DNA of 10,565 bases from Methanolobus sp. UBA118 (GTDB lineage Archaea > Halobacteriota > Methanosarcinia > Methanosarcinales > Methanosarcinaceae), in contig DACO01000153.1 in NCBI GenBank assembly GCA_002508635.1, positions 1 to 10,565 of the forward strand. The letters are read 5' to 3'. This document shows, piece after piece, positions 1 to 6,743 of this stretch. The notes below the pieces were generated by a model. It saw nothing but the letters and a program-made list of their open reading frames with translations, made no database searches and had not been told where the DNA came from. A program made the translations under genes and the position numbers. How positions within the stretch are numbered: the first letter of the stretch is position 1; each line of letters opens with the position of its first letter.

Positions 1-185
1 TTGATCCGCGTCCTCTCTGCATAGGTATCAACAACCGGTGCGGATCTTGACATCTGTTTATGTGTGGAACCATATCCTATGATACACTGTTCATCCCCTG
101 AACGCCAGTCTATAACATAAAGATGACAATCAGCCTTCTTGCATTGCGATACCCCGTCACGGGGGCAGACTTCAGGTAGCGTCAT
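1..185 (-). CDS. Cys-rich small hypothetical protein, C-terminus cut by window edge
   Basis: An open frame with no stop runs from an ATG at 185 down to the left edge, giving 61 complete codons. The ATG is preceded by GAGG with nine bases between, a usable ribosome binding site. The protein begins MTLPEVCPRDGVSQC and has cysteines at residues 7, 15, 20 and 34, followed by a GYGSTHK segment, so the N-terminal half looks like a possible metal or Fe-S site (CPRD, then C-x4-C, then a later single C). I see no signal peptide or membrane segment. It lies 38 bases downstream of prs on the same strand and is probably co-transcribed with it. I do not recognise the family, and the C-terminal part that might identify it is missing. 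The open frame, start site and spacing support a real gene; function is unknown. Confidence 0.6.
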   Translation of the reverse strand, partial: MTLPEVCPRDGVSQCKKADCHLYVIDWRSGDEQCIIGYGSTHKQMSRSAPVVDTYAERTRI

Positions 186-223
186 GGTAATGTGCCTCAA
201 ATTATAATTGGTAGCTAATACTA

Positions 224-1072
224 TTACAGTCCTTTGATAGCATTTGCGATCAGAGGTGCAACACTTACAGAGCTCTGTATCCTTTCTATGGTATCGGTGG
301 AGATGATCTCCTTGACTCCTGAATTATAGAGCCTCATGACTGCATTGCGTGCCAGTACCGGATGCACACATGCCAGATACACGTCCTTTGCACCCTGACT
401 TTTGAGCAGTTTTATCGACTCGACCATTGTCCCGCCGGTTGCTATCATATCATCAAGAAGGACTATATCCCTGCCTTTGACATCCACGTTCTTTGTTTTG
501 ATGGTAACAGTATCTCCCGAAAGACGGGTCTTTTCCAGATAATCATAATCAAAACCAATTTCCGTTGCGGTCCTTTCCACAAAGTCAAGGGCTCCCAGAT
601 CAGGGGAAACAAGCAGAGGGTTCTGCAGATCCAGGGATCTTAAGTGATGACTTATCAAGTATGCCGCGTCCAGGTCAAATGCATCGGCATTGAAATAATC
701 CAGAATGCTGGCCTCATGCACATTTACGGTAAAGACCCTGTCAGCGTTTATCGTCCTTGCGATAGCCCTGGCGCTTATTGGTTCACCGGTTTTGAACTTC
801 TTGTCCTGTCGTGCATAGCCCATGTAGGGGATAACTACATTGATTACAGGTGAGTCCTCACATGCATCGATCAACTGCAACAGTGCAACAAAATCCGAGT
901 CCGTCATTGTGCTCTGTATAATAGTCACTTCATCGACATCTTCGTCAAGTATACGTGTATAGAGCTCACCGTCAGGGAACCTGGTAAAATCAGTTATCGT
1001 GGGCTCCAGATTAAGCTCCCTTGCAACCTGTGATGAAAGGGCCTGAGATGCTGGTCCTCCTATGATCTTCAA
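224..1072 (-). CDS. prs: Ribose-phosphate pyrophosphokinase (PRPP synthase), archaeal type
   Basis: This cytoplasmic enzyme makes 5-phosphoribosyl-1-pyrophosphate from ribose 5-phosphate and ATP, feeding purine, pyrimidine, histidine and tryptophan synthesis. The 282-residue protein is somewhat shorter than the roughly 310-residue bacterial enzymes, as is common in archaea. Visible motifs are FPDGE (32-36), the ATP-site loop PYMGYARQDK (82-91), a conserved His in NVHEA (119), the flexible-loop KTR (181-183), and the PRPP-binding signature DIVLLDDMIATGGTM (202-216), which is intact with both aspartates and the TGGT loop. The start is TTG: GAGGT stands seven bases upstream, and the first residues MKIIGGPASQ match the usual N-terminus. 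It follows moaC by 56 bases on the same strand and is probably in the nnr-moaC-prs operon. hisE, a user of PRPP-derived intermediates, is also in the window but not linked transcriptionally. Confidence 0.96.
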   Translation of the reverse strand: MKIIGGPASQALSSQVARELNLEPTITDFTRFPDGELYTRILDEDVDEVTIIQSTMTDSDFVALLQLIDACEDSPVINVVIPYMGYARQDKKFKTGEPISARAIARTINADRVFTVNVHEASILDYFNADAFDLDAAYLISHHLRSLDLQNPLLVSPDLGALDFVERTATEIGFDYDYLEKTRLSGDTVTIKTKNVDVKGRDIVLLDDMIATGGTMVESIKLLKSQGAKDVYLACVHPVLARNAVMRLYNSGVKEIISTDTIERIQSSVSVAPLIANAIKGL

Positions 1073-1110
1073 TTAATTTACCTCTTTAGAACTTCATTTT
1101 TAGTACTGGT

Positions 1111-1130
1111 AATGTATAATGTAATACATT
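1111..1130. repeat. Short inverted repeat at the 3' end of moaC
   Basis: AATGTAT and ATACATT form a perfect 7-bp inverted repeat separated by six bases, overlapping the first two bases (in plus order) of the moaC stop codon. It is AT-rich and has no T-tract directly beyond it on the minus strand, so it is a weak candidate for an attenuating or mRNA-end hairpin between moaC and prs. It could be chance. Confidence 0.3.
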
Positions 1131-1605
1131 AGTTTTGGTCGCCCTTTATCTTCTCAACGACCTTTATATTGCGTATACAGGTATGGGGATAGTTACCCGT
1201 ATCGTCCTTCTCGGCAGACTTCACCATATCCCAGATCGTGAGCAGTGCCGTGGAAACACCGGTGAGTGCTTCCATCTCAACTCCGGTCCTTCCCATTGAA
1301 CGGACCTCTACAACAGCTGATACACGTTCGTCACCGATATCAAAATCCACATCAACACTTGTGATAGGAATCTGGTGACACATGGGTATCATTTCCGGTG
1401 TTCTCTTGACGGCCAGTATGGCAGCGATCCTTGCGGTGGAAAGCACGTTTCCCTTTTCAACAGAGCCTGTTCTGATCATCTCAATGGTATCCCTGCCAAG
1501 GATGATCTCCCCGGATGCAATAGCCTTTCTGGTAACTATATCCTTGTTACCGACATCTACCATGAGCGCCCGGTCGTCCTGGATATGTGTGAATTCCTTT
1601 TTCAA
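1129..1605 (-). CDS. moaC: Cyclic pyranopterin monophosphate synthase MoaC
   Basis: MoaC converts the MoaA product 3',8-cyclo-7,8-dihydro-GTP into cyclic pyranopterin monophosphate, the first stable intermediate of molybdopterin synthesis. In methanogens this cofactor, with Mo or W, serves formylmethanofuran dehydrogenase. The 158-residue protein has the full family pattern: MVDVGNKD-TR-A-ASG near the N-terminus, KGNVLSTARIAAI (51-63) with the active-site Lys51, the IPMCHQIPI segment with His77, GRTGVEMEALT (105-115), and LTIWDMVK (122-129) with Asp126 and Lys129. The usual C-terminal GGKSG is replaced by a shorter tail, as in archaeal forms. The start is a TTG at 1605: GGTGA lies four bases upstream and an in-frame TAG closes the frame 18 bases upstream of the start. 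It follows the 60-residue gene by 15 bases. No moaA or other moa gene is in the window. Confidence 0.95.
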   Translation of the reverse strand: MKKEFTHIQDDRALMVDVGNKDIVTRKAIASGEIILGRDTIEMIRTGSVEKGNVLSTARIAAILAVKRTPEMIPMCHQIPITSVDVDFDIGDERVSAVVEVRSMGRTGVEMEALTGVSTALLTIWDMVKSAEKDDTGNYPHTCIRNIKVVEKIKGDQN

Positions 1606-1620
1606 CAGATCACCGTTCTA

Positions 1621-1803
1621 TCAGTCAATCCTGAGATTCTGCCGCTGGGAGTAATCCTCAATAGTGCTATTTAATTTTTCTTCCAGATCCCTTGCTTCAT
1701 CAAGGCTCAATTTCAGTATCTCTTCATCTTCACCATGGCTGATGGTTATACGTACACGTTTTCTTTCTATATCCACAACTATCTTGCGTTCTTCCTTTTC
1801 CAT
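1621..1803 (-). CDS. Small charged hypothetical protein (60 aa)
   Basis: A 60-residue protein rich in Glu, Lys and Arg. The first third (IVVDIERKRVRITISHG) alternates hydrophobic and charged residues as in a beta hairpin. The rest (about 25-52) has the heptad-like Leu spacing of a single amphipathic helix, ILKLSLDEARDLEEKLNSTI, and the tail is polar. There are no cysteines, no signal peptide and no membrane segment. It starts two bases after the nnr stop codon, and its GGGG ribosome binding site lies within the last nnr codons, so translation is probably coupled. It ends 15 bases before moaC. Its position between two complete genes with operon spacing argues that it is real. I do not recognise the family; the strand-helix layout could suit a small dimeric or nucleic-acid-binding protein, but that is a guess. 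Confidence 0.75.
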   Translation of the reverse strand: MEKEERKIVVDIERKRVRITISHGEDEEILKLSLDEARDLEEKLNSTIEDYSQRQNLRID

Positions 1804-1805
1804 AT

Positions 1806-3281
1806 TTACAACCCCTTCATTACTTCGGTTATCTTTTCAATGATATCACTTGCAAGCAGACCCCAGCCCTTTTGTTCAAAGGCAAGATCGCCTGCCAGTC
1901 CGTTAATAAAGCATCCACCACAAGCAGCATCCATTGCATCGTTTACCGCAAACAGTGCCCCGACGATCCCTGCGAGTATATCCCCGGTCCCGCCAACGGT
2001 CATGCCGGCATTTCCGGTACTGTTCAGCCTTACATTTTCCCCATCGGATACTATATCGGTACTTCCCTTAAGAAGTGTAACGACCCCTTTCTGTCCGGAG
2101 AATGCATTCACTGCATCCTTTCTTTTCTCAGTTGTATCAGGAAGGCTGTCTTCTGCAAGTCTGGAGTACTCGGCTGCATGCGGCGTGATTATAATCTCTC
2201 CACCACCCTGCACAGGTAGTTCGAGCCTGTAGAGCCCGTCGGCATCCACCACCGCTTTTCTGGATTCGGCAAGAATACTGGCTACCGCTTCCAGGGTTTC
2301 CTTCTCCCTGCCCAGGCCCGGACCGATCACCACAACATCATGGGATCCCATAAGCTCACGTATCCTTGAGAGATGATAGGGCCTTAAAAAATTTCCGGGC
2401 AGTCGGGATACTATGAAATCGGGTGAATATGACGATACAGTGTCTGCAACGCTCTCGGGAACTGCCAGTGTCACGATATCAGCACCGGTCCTCAGGGCTG
2501 CCATGGCTGTAAATACCGGTGCCCCGAAATAGGGACCTCCGCCTATTACCAGCACTCTTCCTGAATCTCCTTTGTGAGAAGTCGGACTTCTTCTTTTCAG
2601 GCTGAGAAGGCCTCCTTTTCCGACAAAATCCTCCGCATCCCTGCAAACCCCTATATCTATCACTTTTACTTCACCTGTGAATCGCCTGAGATCAGAGGAA
2701 AGGAATTCCTTTTTCATTCGATGGAAAGTGAGAGTAAGTTCAGCGCTCACGCACTTACCCGGTACATCGGCATCGGAGTTAAGGCCAGAAGGGATATCCA
2801 CGGAGATAACAAATTTCCCGGAATTGTTTATCAGGTCGATTGCCGTTGCTTCCGGCTCCCGCACAGAACCCCGGATACCCGAACCCAGCACCGCATCAAC
2901 TATGATATCAGCTTCATCCCAGCCATCATATAATTTCAATTCCGAAGAGTCAGTAATTTCCATGATCTCACTGATGCCACTGTGACGGAGCAATGAGAAA
3001 TTGCTTTGTGACTCTTCGGTCCTGATCCGGGACGGGTGTCCCAGGAGAAGAACTTTTACATTGTAGTTTTTTTTAATTGCCAGGTGTCTTGCAGCCACAA
3101 AGGCATCTCCACCGTTATTACCCCTGCCTGCAAGAAAAAGCACGGTCCCTGAATCCAGTCTTGAGCTGATCTCACGTGCAATTCCTGCACCTGCATTCTC
3201 CATCAACTGCATGGGACTGAGTCCCAGATATGCACAATTGATATCGATGGCTTTCATACGGGAAAATGTGATAGCATCCAT
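1806..3281 (-). CDS. nnr: Bifunctional NAD(P)H-hydrate epimerase / ADP-dependent NAD(P)HX dehydratase
   Basis: This enzyme repairs damaged NADH and NADPH hydrates: the N-terminal domain interconverts the R and S epimers, and the C-terminal domain dehydrates S-NAD(P)HX using ADP. The 491 residues fit the fused bacterial/archaeal form. The YjeF_N half (about 1-220) shows MENAG (27-31), the loop GRGNNGGDAF (52-61), VDAVLGSGIRG (128-138) and VDIPSGLNSD (161-170). The ribokinase-like half (about 228-491) shows KGDSGRVLVIGGG, GPGLGR (320-325), VVDADGL (344-350), ITPHAAE (365-371) and NAGMTVGGTGDILAG (424-438) with the catalytic Asp434. The ATG at 3281 gives the normal N-terminus; Met9 is an alternative because the ribosome site before Met1 is weak. 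It is the first gene of the minus-strand cluster, with a 205-base upstream gap that must carry its promoter. Confidence 0.96.
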   Translation of the reverse strand: MDAITFSRMKAIDINCAYLGLSPMQLMENAGAGIAREISSRLDSGTVLFLAGRGNNGGDAFVAARHLAIKKNYNVKVLLLGHPSRIRTEESQSNFSLLRHSGISEIMEITDSSELKLYDGWDEADIIVDAVLGSGIRGSVREPEATAIDLINNSGKFVISVDIPSGLNSDADVPGKCVSAELTLTFHRMKKEFLSSDLRRFTGEVKVIDIGVCRDAEDFVGKGGLLSLKRRSPTSHKGDSGRVLVIGGGPYFGAPVFTAMAALRTGADIVTLAVPESVADTVSSYSPDFIVSRLPGNFLRPYHLSRIRELMGSHDVVVIGPGLGREKETLEAVASILAESRKAVVDADGLYRLELPVQGGGEIIITPHAAEYSRLAEDSLPDTTEKRKDAVNAFSGQKGVVTLLKGSTDIVSDGENVRLNSTGNAGMTVGGTGDILAGIVGALFAVNDAMDAACGGCFINGLAGDLAFEQKGWGLLASDIIEKITEVMKGL

Positions 3282-3417
3282 GGTGATCTGCCCTATCCGC
3301 AGCCAATACGCCGGGAACTCACAATATCTTTACCTGAAGATCTCCGAAAACTGAGTTTCGACCTGACATTAGTGCTGCCTTGCTTTGTTTTAATCCAGTT
3401 AAACTATAAGATTGAAA

Positions 3418-3428
3418 ACACATAAAGT
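3418..3428 (-). promoter_or_regulatory. Possible TATA box for nnr
   Basis: On the minus strand the sequence CTTTATGTG, preceded by AAAA, resembles an archaeal TATA box with a purine-rich BRE. It would start the nnr message near 3395, leaving a leader of roughly 110 bases. A second weaker candidate, CTTATAG, lies just downstream around 3405. Neither is a close match to TTTATATA, so placement is uncertain. Confidence 0.25.
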
Positions 3429-3486
3429 TTTAGCCAGTATCCTAAATCCTGTATGATCTGAATTCACAACAAAACCAGATCTCAAT

Positions 3487-4272
3487 TCAAACCTCAGTTA
3501 CGGGCACAGACTTCTGTTTATAGTACTCAAACAGGTCACGGCCCCATCCAAGAGCCTCCTCTCCGTGAAGCACAAGTACCTTGTTATCAAAATCTCCGTC
3601 TTTAGTAAATAATCGGAGTAAAAAACAGTGATCGTTCTGTGAGAAGGAGAGCACATTTATATCCCCATCATAGACGAATAAGCCACCATGCCTTTCAGTC
3701 ACAAATGTATGCAGATAATTATAATTGTCTGCTCTTAGCTTCTCGAAAAGTTCTCTGGTGATAATGAGTGAGATATCCACTCCGCAGTCCTTCCACTTGG
3801 TAATAAAGGATGAATAATTGGGAAACAGGAAAGTAGTAAACGAAGTCATGGATTCTGACTCCATGGTCTTTTCCATAAAATCTCTGTTGATCTCGTAGAT
3901 TTGGGAAATATCAGGTTCGAAGACTATGGAGGATTTAAGTTCATCCAGTCTTTCCATCAGATGTGGTGGTATAAAGCTCAGATCATGGGTGCCCCAGTAA
4001 TCAATATTATCACCCAGTGTATGCACAAGATCAAGCAATGGAATTATCTCGGTGACCAGCAGTTTTCCAATAACTGTCAGCTCATAGGTATCAGCGTGGT
4101 GATCGATAAGGTTGTGCTCTTCCAGTATACGCATCTGTGGAAGCAGGGCCTGCCTTGTCGTATTAAGAGAAGTGAGGATGTATTCCATCTCCTGCGGACC
4201 ATCTGTAAGCAAAATAAGCAGATTCTTTCTCTTATCCGAAGCAAATATCACATCAAGCAGTTTCTTTTTCAC
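3487..4272 (-). CDS. FilR1-type winged-helix transcriptional regulator (DUF1724 family)
   Basis: A 261-residue methanogen-type regulator. Residues about 8-80 form a winged helix-turn-helix: LLDVIFASDKRKNLLILL opens it, SLNTTRQALLPQMRILEEHNLI is the recognition-helix region, and YELTVIGKLLV is the wing and following helix. Residues about 125-255 match the FilR1 middle/effector domain as I know it, ending in the typical GEEALGWGRDLFEYYK. The family includes FilR1, which controls filament growth in Methanosaeta; most members have no known ligand or target. The start is GTG at 4272: an in-frame TAA stands immediately before it, ruling out an earlier start, and a GGATGG sequence seven bases upstream is a plausible but imperfect ribosome site. 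It is divergent from the KTN-DHH gene and upstream of nnr, so it could regulate either or itself. No transmembrane segment is present. Confidence 0.88.
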   Translation of the reverse strand: MKKKLLDVIFASDKRKNLLILLTDGPQEMEYILTSLNTTRQALLPQMRILEEHNLIDHHADTYELTVIGKLLVTEIIPLLDLVHTLGDNIDYWGTHDLSFIPPHLMERLDELKSSIVFEPDISQIYEINRDFMEKTMESESMTSFTTFLFPNYSSFITKWKDCGVDISLIITRELFEKLRADNYNYLHTFVTERHGGLFVYDGDINVLSFSQNDHCFLLRLFTKDGDFDNKVLVLHGEEALGWGRDLFEYYKQKSVPVTEV

Positions 4273-4354
4273 TTAAATTCCATCCTGTCCAAATAAATGA
4301 TCTAAATCCACCACCTAAAGATAAGAGCTCACTGATTACAAGCTTTATTAGTTA

Positions 4355-4367
4355 GAATATTTAATTA
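4355..4367 (-). promoter_or_regulatory. Possible TATA box for the winged-helix regulator
   Basis: On the minus strand TAATTAAATATTC is an AT-rich box about 85 bases before the GTG start. A start site about 25 bases downstream would give a leader near 60 bases. Nothing else in the preceding 100 bases is a better match, but AT-rich sequence is common here, so confidence is modest. Confidence 0.4.
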
Positions 4368-4755
4368 CAGATTAATATGTTGATGCCAGATCTTTTAAGC
4401 GAGTAATTTACAAATCAGACATTTGCAGGTTCCCATATTTTGATTCAGTGTGGTTCATACCATGATTTGCGGTTTGATATACACTTTTTTTATTTAACCT
4501 GAACCTTGCATAAAATAGAGTGCAAAGGTAAAAGGCTGCACAAAACTAAGTTCAGCCAGAACTCATTATTAGGCCATTATTGAAATTTCAGTTGTCTCAA
4601 AAAAGTAGCAATCCTTGATGAAAACATGAGCTTAAGCTAGTTTATAATGTATCAGGCACCTGAATTACCGGAAATACGTCTTTAAGATAACTATTTATCC
4701 CTTGGTAGGCATCATCCTATTTATCGAGCAAATGCCGTTTTCTTTTACCGCAATT

Positions 4756-4770
4756 CTTTAAATATATAAA
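4756..4770 (+). promoter_or_regulatory. Strong TATA box for the KTN-DHH gene
   Basis: TTTAAATATATAAA is a near-ideal archaeal TATA element. With usual spacing of about 25 bases from its centre the transcript would begin near 4783-4790, that is, just before or at the GGAGGT ribosome site at 4788-4793. This places the two ATG codons at 4771 and perhaps 4786 upstream of, or at the very end of, the message. It supports translation from the non-standard codon at 4800. Confidence 0.65.
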
Positions 4771-4787
4771 ATGGATTCTAGACAAAT

Positions 4788-4793
4788 GGAGGT
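4788..4793 (+). promoter_or_regulatory. Ribosome binding site that decides the ATT start
   Basis: GGAGGT is a perfect Shine-Dalgarno core. Six bases later, at 4800, an ATT codon lies in frame with the whole KTN-DHH protein. No ATG, GTG or TTG occurs in this frame between the in-frame TAG at 4779 and the GTG at 4956, which is inside the first domain. An out-of-frame ATG at 4786 overlaps the site itself and leads to a stop after 18 codons. Confidence 0.65.
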
Positions 4794-4799
4794 AATCTT

Positions 4800-6269
4800 A
4801 TTAACGCCGTTGCAAAAGAGGTCAGTGCAACAGATAGAGTAAAGATAAAACCCACATACCTCATACTTGGAAGTGGGAGTTTCGGCTTTGCGCTGGCTAA
4901 AGAGCTCAGGGAACTTGATAAGGACCTGATCATTGTCGATAAGGATTCACAGAAAGTGGAAACCTTACGTGACGAGGCCTATGAAGCAATTGTTGGTGAC
5001 GTAAGCGACCCGACACTTATCGATAGAATAAACACGAAGAACCTTGCAGGCATACTGATCCTGAGTTCCGATCCCGAGGCTAACAAGGCGGCTCTCGAGA
5101 ATATAAGAAAGAAGGTCCCACGGGACGTTTACTGTGTTGCAAGAGCTCCTGATGTAATCAACATGCAGGAGATGGAGACAATGGGTGCGGATCTTGTGAT
5201 CATGCCGCCGAGAATGGTTGCCAAATCACTTTCAAGGTCGCTCGAGCGTGCGGAAGGGCTGAGACGCGGTAACAAGCTCACACAGTGGTTCGAGGGCATG
5301 AGAGGCAAAAAGCTTGCCATTGTAGTCCATGATAATCCGGATCCCGATGCCATAGCTGGTGCATTGGGTCTTATGGCAATAGCCCATGCCTACGATGTTA
5401 TAGCTGACATAATATATCACGGGGAGATCGGGCACCAGGAGAACAAGGCTTTTGTGAATCTGCTGGACATCGACCTGTACAGGATAGAAGACGTCGAACT
5501 GGAAAGCTATGAAAAGATAGCCCTTATAGACTGTGCGGTCCCGGGAGCTAACAATCCGCTACCCCAGAATACCAGCATAGGTATTATTATTGATCATCAC
5601 CCTATCACAGATGCTGAAATTGATGCGGAGTTCCTCGACATACGTCCGCATGTAGGTGCATCCTCAACTATTGTCACCAAATACCTGCAGGAGCTGGACA
5701 TTGATATTGACAGCAGCCTCGCAACAGCCCTACTCTATGGTATCAGGACCGATACCCTGGACTTTAAGAGGAATACCGATTCTGCCGACCTTTCAGCCGC
5801 ATCATACCTATACCCACTCTCAGACCATGACGTACTGGACCAGCTTGAGAGACCTTCCATGTCAATCGAGACACTGGATGTACTGGGAGAAGCTATCAAT
5901 AACAGACAGGTTACCGGAAGTTATCTGCTTTCCAACGTGGGAAGTATCCGCGACAGGGATACTCTGCCACAGGCTGCAGATTACCTGCTGAACCTCGAGG
6001 GAATCTCAACCACACTGGTCTTCGGAGTGAGCGATGACAAGATATTCATCTCCGGCAGAAGCAACGATATCCGTGTAAACCTGGGGGATGTTATAAAACG
6101 TGCCTTCGGAGAAGATGCCGGAGGAGGGCATGCCAATGCGGCTGCCGCACAGATCGACCTCGGGCTTTTCAGCTCGGCAAAGGACAGGCAAACCCTTTTG
6201 AGACTTGTCAACGAAGCTGTAGTGAAGCGATTCCTGGGGGCCGTTGGCGTGGAAGAGAACGACGAGTAG
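4800..6269 (+). CDS. KTN (TrkA-N Rossmann)-DHH-DHHA1 phosphoesterase, ATT start
   Basis: From the ATT at 4800 the protein is 489 residues. Residues about 19-140 are a TrkA-N/KTN Rossmann fold: LGSGSFG (23-29) is the dinucleotide loop and IIVDKD (44-49) ends the second strand with an acidic residue. Residues about 170-330 are a DHH phosphoesterase domain with HDNPDPDA (177-184), the namesake IIDHH (263-267) and the metal-site GIRTDT (314-319). The C-terminal DHHA1 domain carries SGRSN (418-422) and GGGHANAA (441-448). DHH-DHHA1 proteins include nanoRNases, pAp phosphatases and cyclic di-AMP phosphodiesterases; which activity this one has cannot be read from sequence. The KTN domain probably binds a nucleotide and regulates the esterase (inference). 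There are no membrane segments. Starting at GTG 4956 instead would delete 52 residues including the glycine loop, which still leaves an open frame but breaks the domain. Confidence 0.88.
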   Translation: MNAVAKEVSATDRVKIKPTYLILGSGSFGFALAKELRELDKDLIIVDKDSQKVETLRDEAYEAIVGDVSDPTLIDRINTKNLAGILILSSDPEANKAALENIRKKVPRDVYCVARAPDVINMQEMETMGADLVIMPPRMVAKSLSRSLERAEGLRRGNKLTQWFEGMRGKKLAIVVHDNPDPDAIAGALGLMAIAHAYDVIADIIYHGEIGHQENKAFVNLLDIDLYRIEDVELESYEKIALIDCAVPGANNPLPQNTSIGIIIDHHPITDAEIDAEFLDIRPHVGASSTIVTKYLQELDIDIDSSLATALLYGIRTDTLDFKRNTDSADLSAASYLYPLSDHDVLDQLERPSMSIETLDVLGEAINNRQVTGSYLLSNVGSIRDRDTLPQAADYLLNLEGISTTLVFGVSDDKIFISGRSNDIRVNLGDVIKRAFGEDAGGGHANAAAAQIDLGLFSSAKDRQTLLRLVNEAVVKRFLGAVGVEENDE

Positions 6270-6282
6270 GCTCTTCCAGCAA

Positions 6283-6297
6283 TCTTTTTTAATTCTT
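6283..6297 (+). terminator. T-rich terminator after the KTN-DHH gene
   Basis: A TCTTTTTTAATTCTT tract begins 13 bases after the TAG stop. Archaeal transcription commonly ends at such U-rich tracts without a stable hairpin, and I see only weak stem potential before it. Confidence 0.45.
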
Positions 6298-6490
6298 GTT
6301 CCTATTTTCAGCAGACAGCGGGAATACAGTATATAATGTACATAAAATAGTATCTAATTGATAATATACTATATCGAATAGCTATTTTAGGACCTATGTC
6401 AGCATAGAGCATATTTCAAAACGGTATTCCGGAAGAGCTTCCAAAAACAAAACCTAATTATTTTATCATATTCCTGCAGGAGCCAGTATT

Positions 6491-6510
6491 TAAATAAAGG
6501 TAAATAAAGG
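6491..6510. repeat. Tandem 10-base repeat
   Basis: TAAATAAAGG occurs twice head to tail without a gap. It is followed by TGGC, and preceded by TATT, giving a TATTTAAATAAAGG box that also resembles a TATA element. Its significance is unknown; it could be a simple duplication. Confidence 0.7.
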
Positions 6511-6547
6511 TGGCAGGATCTTTTAGTAATAGGATTACGCCTTGAAA

Positions 6548-6565
6548 CCTGGATATCTTTCCAGG
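6548..6565. repeat. Short inverted repeat
   Basis: CCTGGA and TCCAGG pair perfectly over six bases around a six-base loop in the gene-free stretch. There is no adjacent T-tract, so it does not look like a terminator. Confidence 0.35.
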
Positions 6566-6743
6566 CTACAGGAATTGCTGAATCGCACAGAAATGAACCA
6601 CAGATGCAAAAACAGCAACATCCTGCAATATTATGCATTTTTATGATTGGATAATACATCACAGAGACATAAATCATACAGATTCGTGTCCAAACATAAG
6701 CACATCGACTGAGGCCAGAATAAAATAAGCAAGTTCATAAGAA

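Larger units (their letters stand above)
4273..4799. other. Divergent intergenic region with no gene seen
   Basis: The 527 bases between the winged-helix regulator and the KTN-DHH gene contain no frame I can support as coding on either strand. They hold the two divergent promoters, a seven-T run near 4485-4491, an imperfect hairpin (CCTTGCA at 4504-4510 against TGCAAAGG, with one bulged A), the perfect 10-base palindrome AGCTTAAGCT at 4629-4638, and a TATA-like TTTATAAT at 4641-4648 that is not followed by a gene I can recognise. The region is longer than two simple archaeal promoters need, so a small RNA or operator cluster is possible but unproven. Confidence 0.6.

Noticed and set aside
1735..2232. 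Plus-strand frame of 165 codons opposite nnr
   Set aside because: It is the antisense of a complete, motif-rich enzyme gene and has the Ser/Pro-rich composition typical of such shadows.
3345..3360. CGAAA/TTTCG inverted repeat upstream of nnr
   Set aside because: Only five base pairs with a six-base loop; expected by chance many times in this window.
3455..3481. GATCTG/CAGATC inverted repeat just after the winged-helix gene stop
   Set aside because: Six-bp stem with a 14- to 15-base loop and no T-tract on the minus strand; too weak to call a terminator.
4771..4842. 23-codon upstream frame (ATG at 4771) overlapping the KTN-DHH start
   Set aside because: The TATA box ends at 4770, so this ATG should lie before the transcript start; its product has no coherent features.
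6399..6677. 92-codon minus-strand open frame in the gene-free stretch
   Set aside because: Composition is random-looking (many Cys, Trp, aromatic and Ile residues), no ribosome site precedes it, and no motif is visible.
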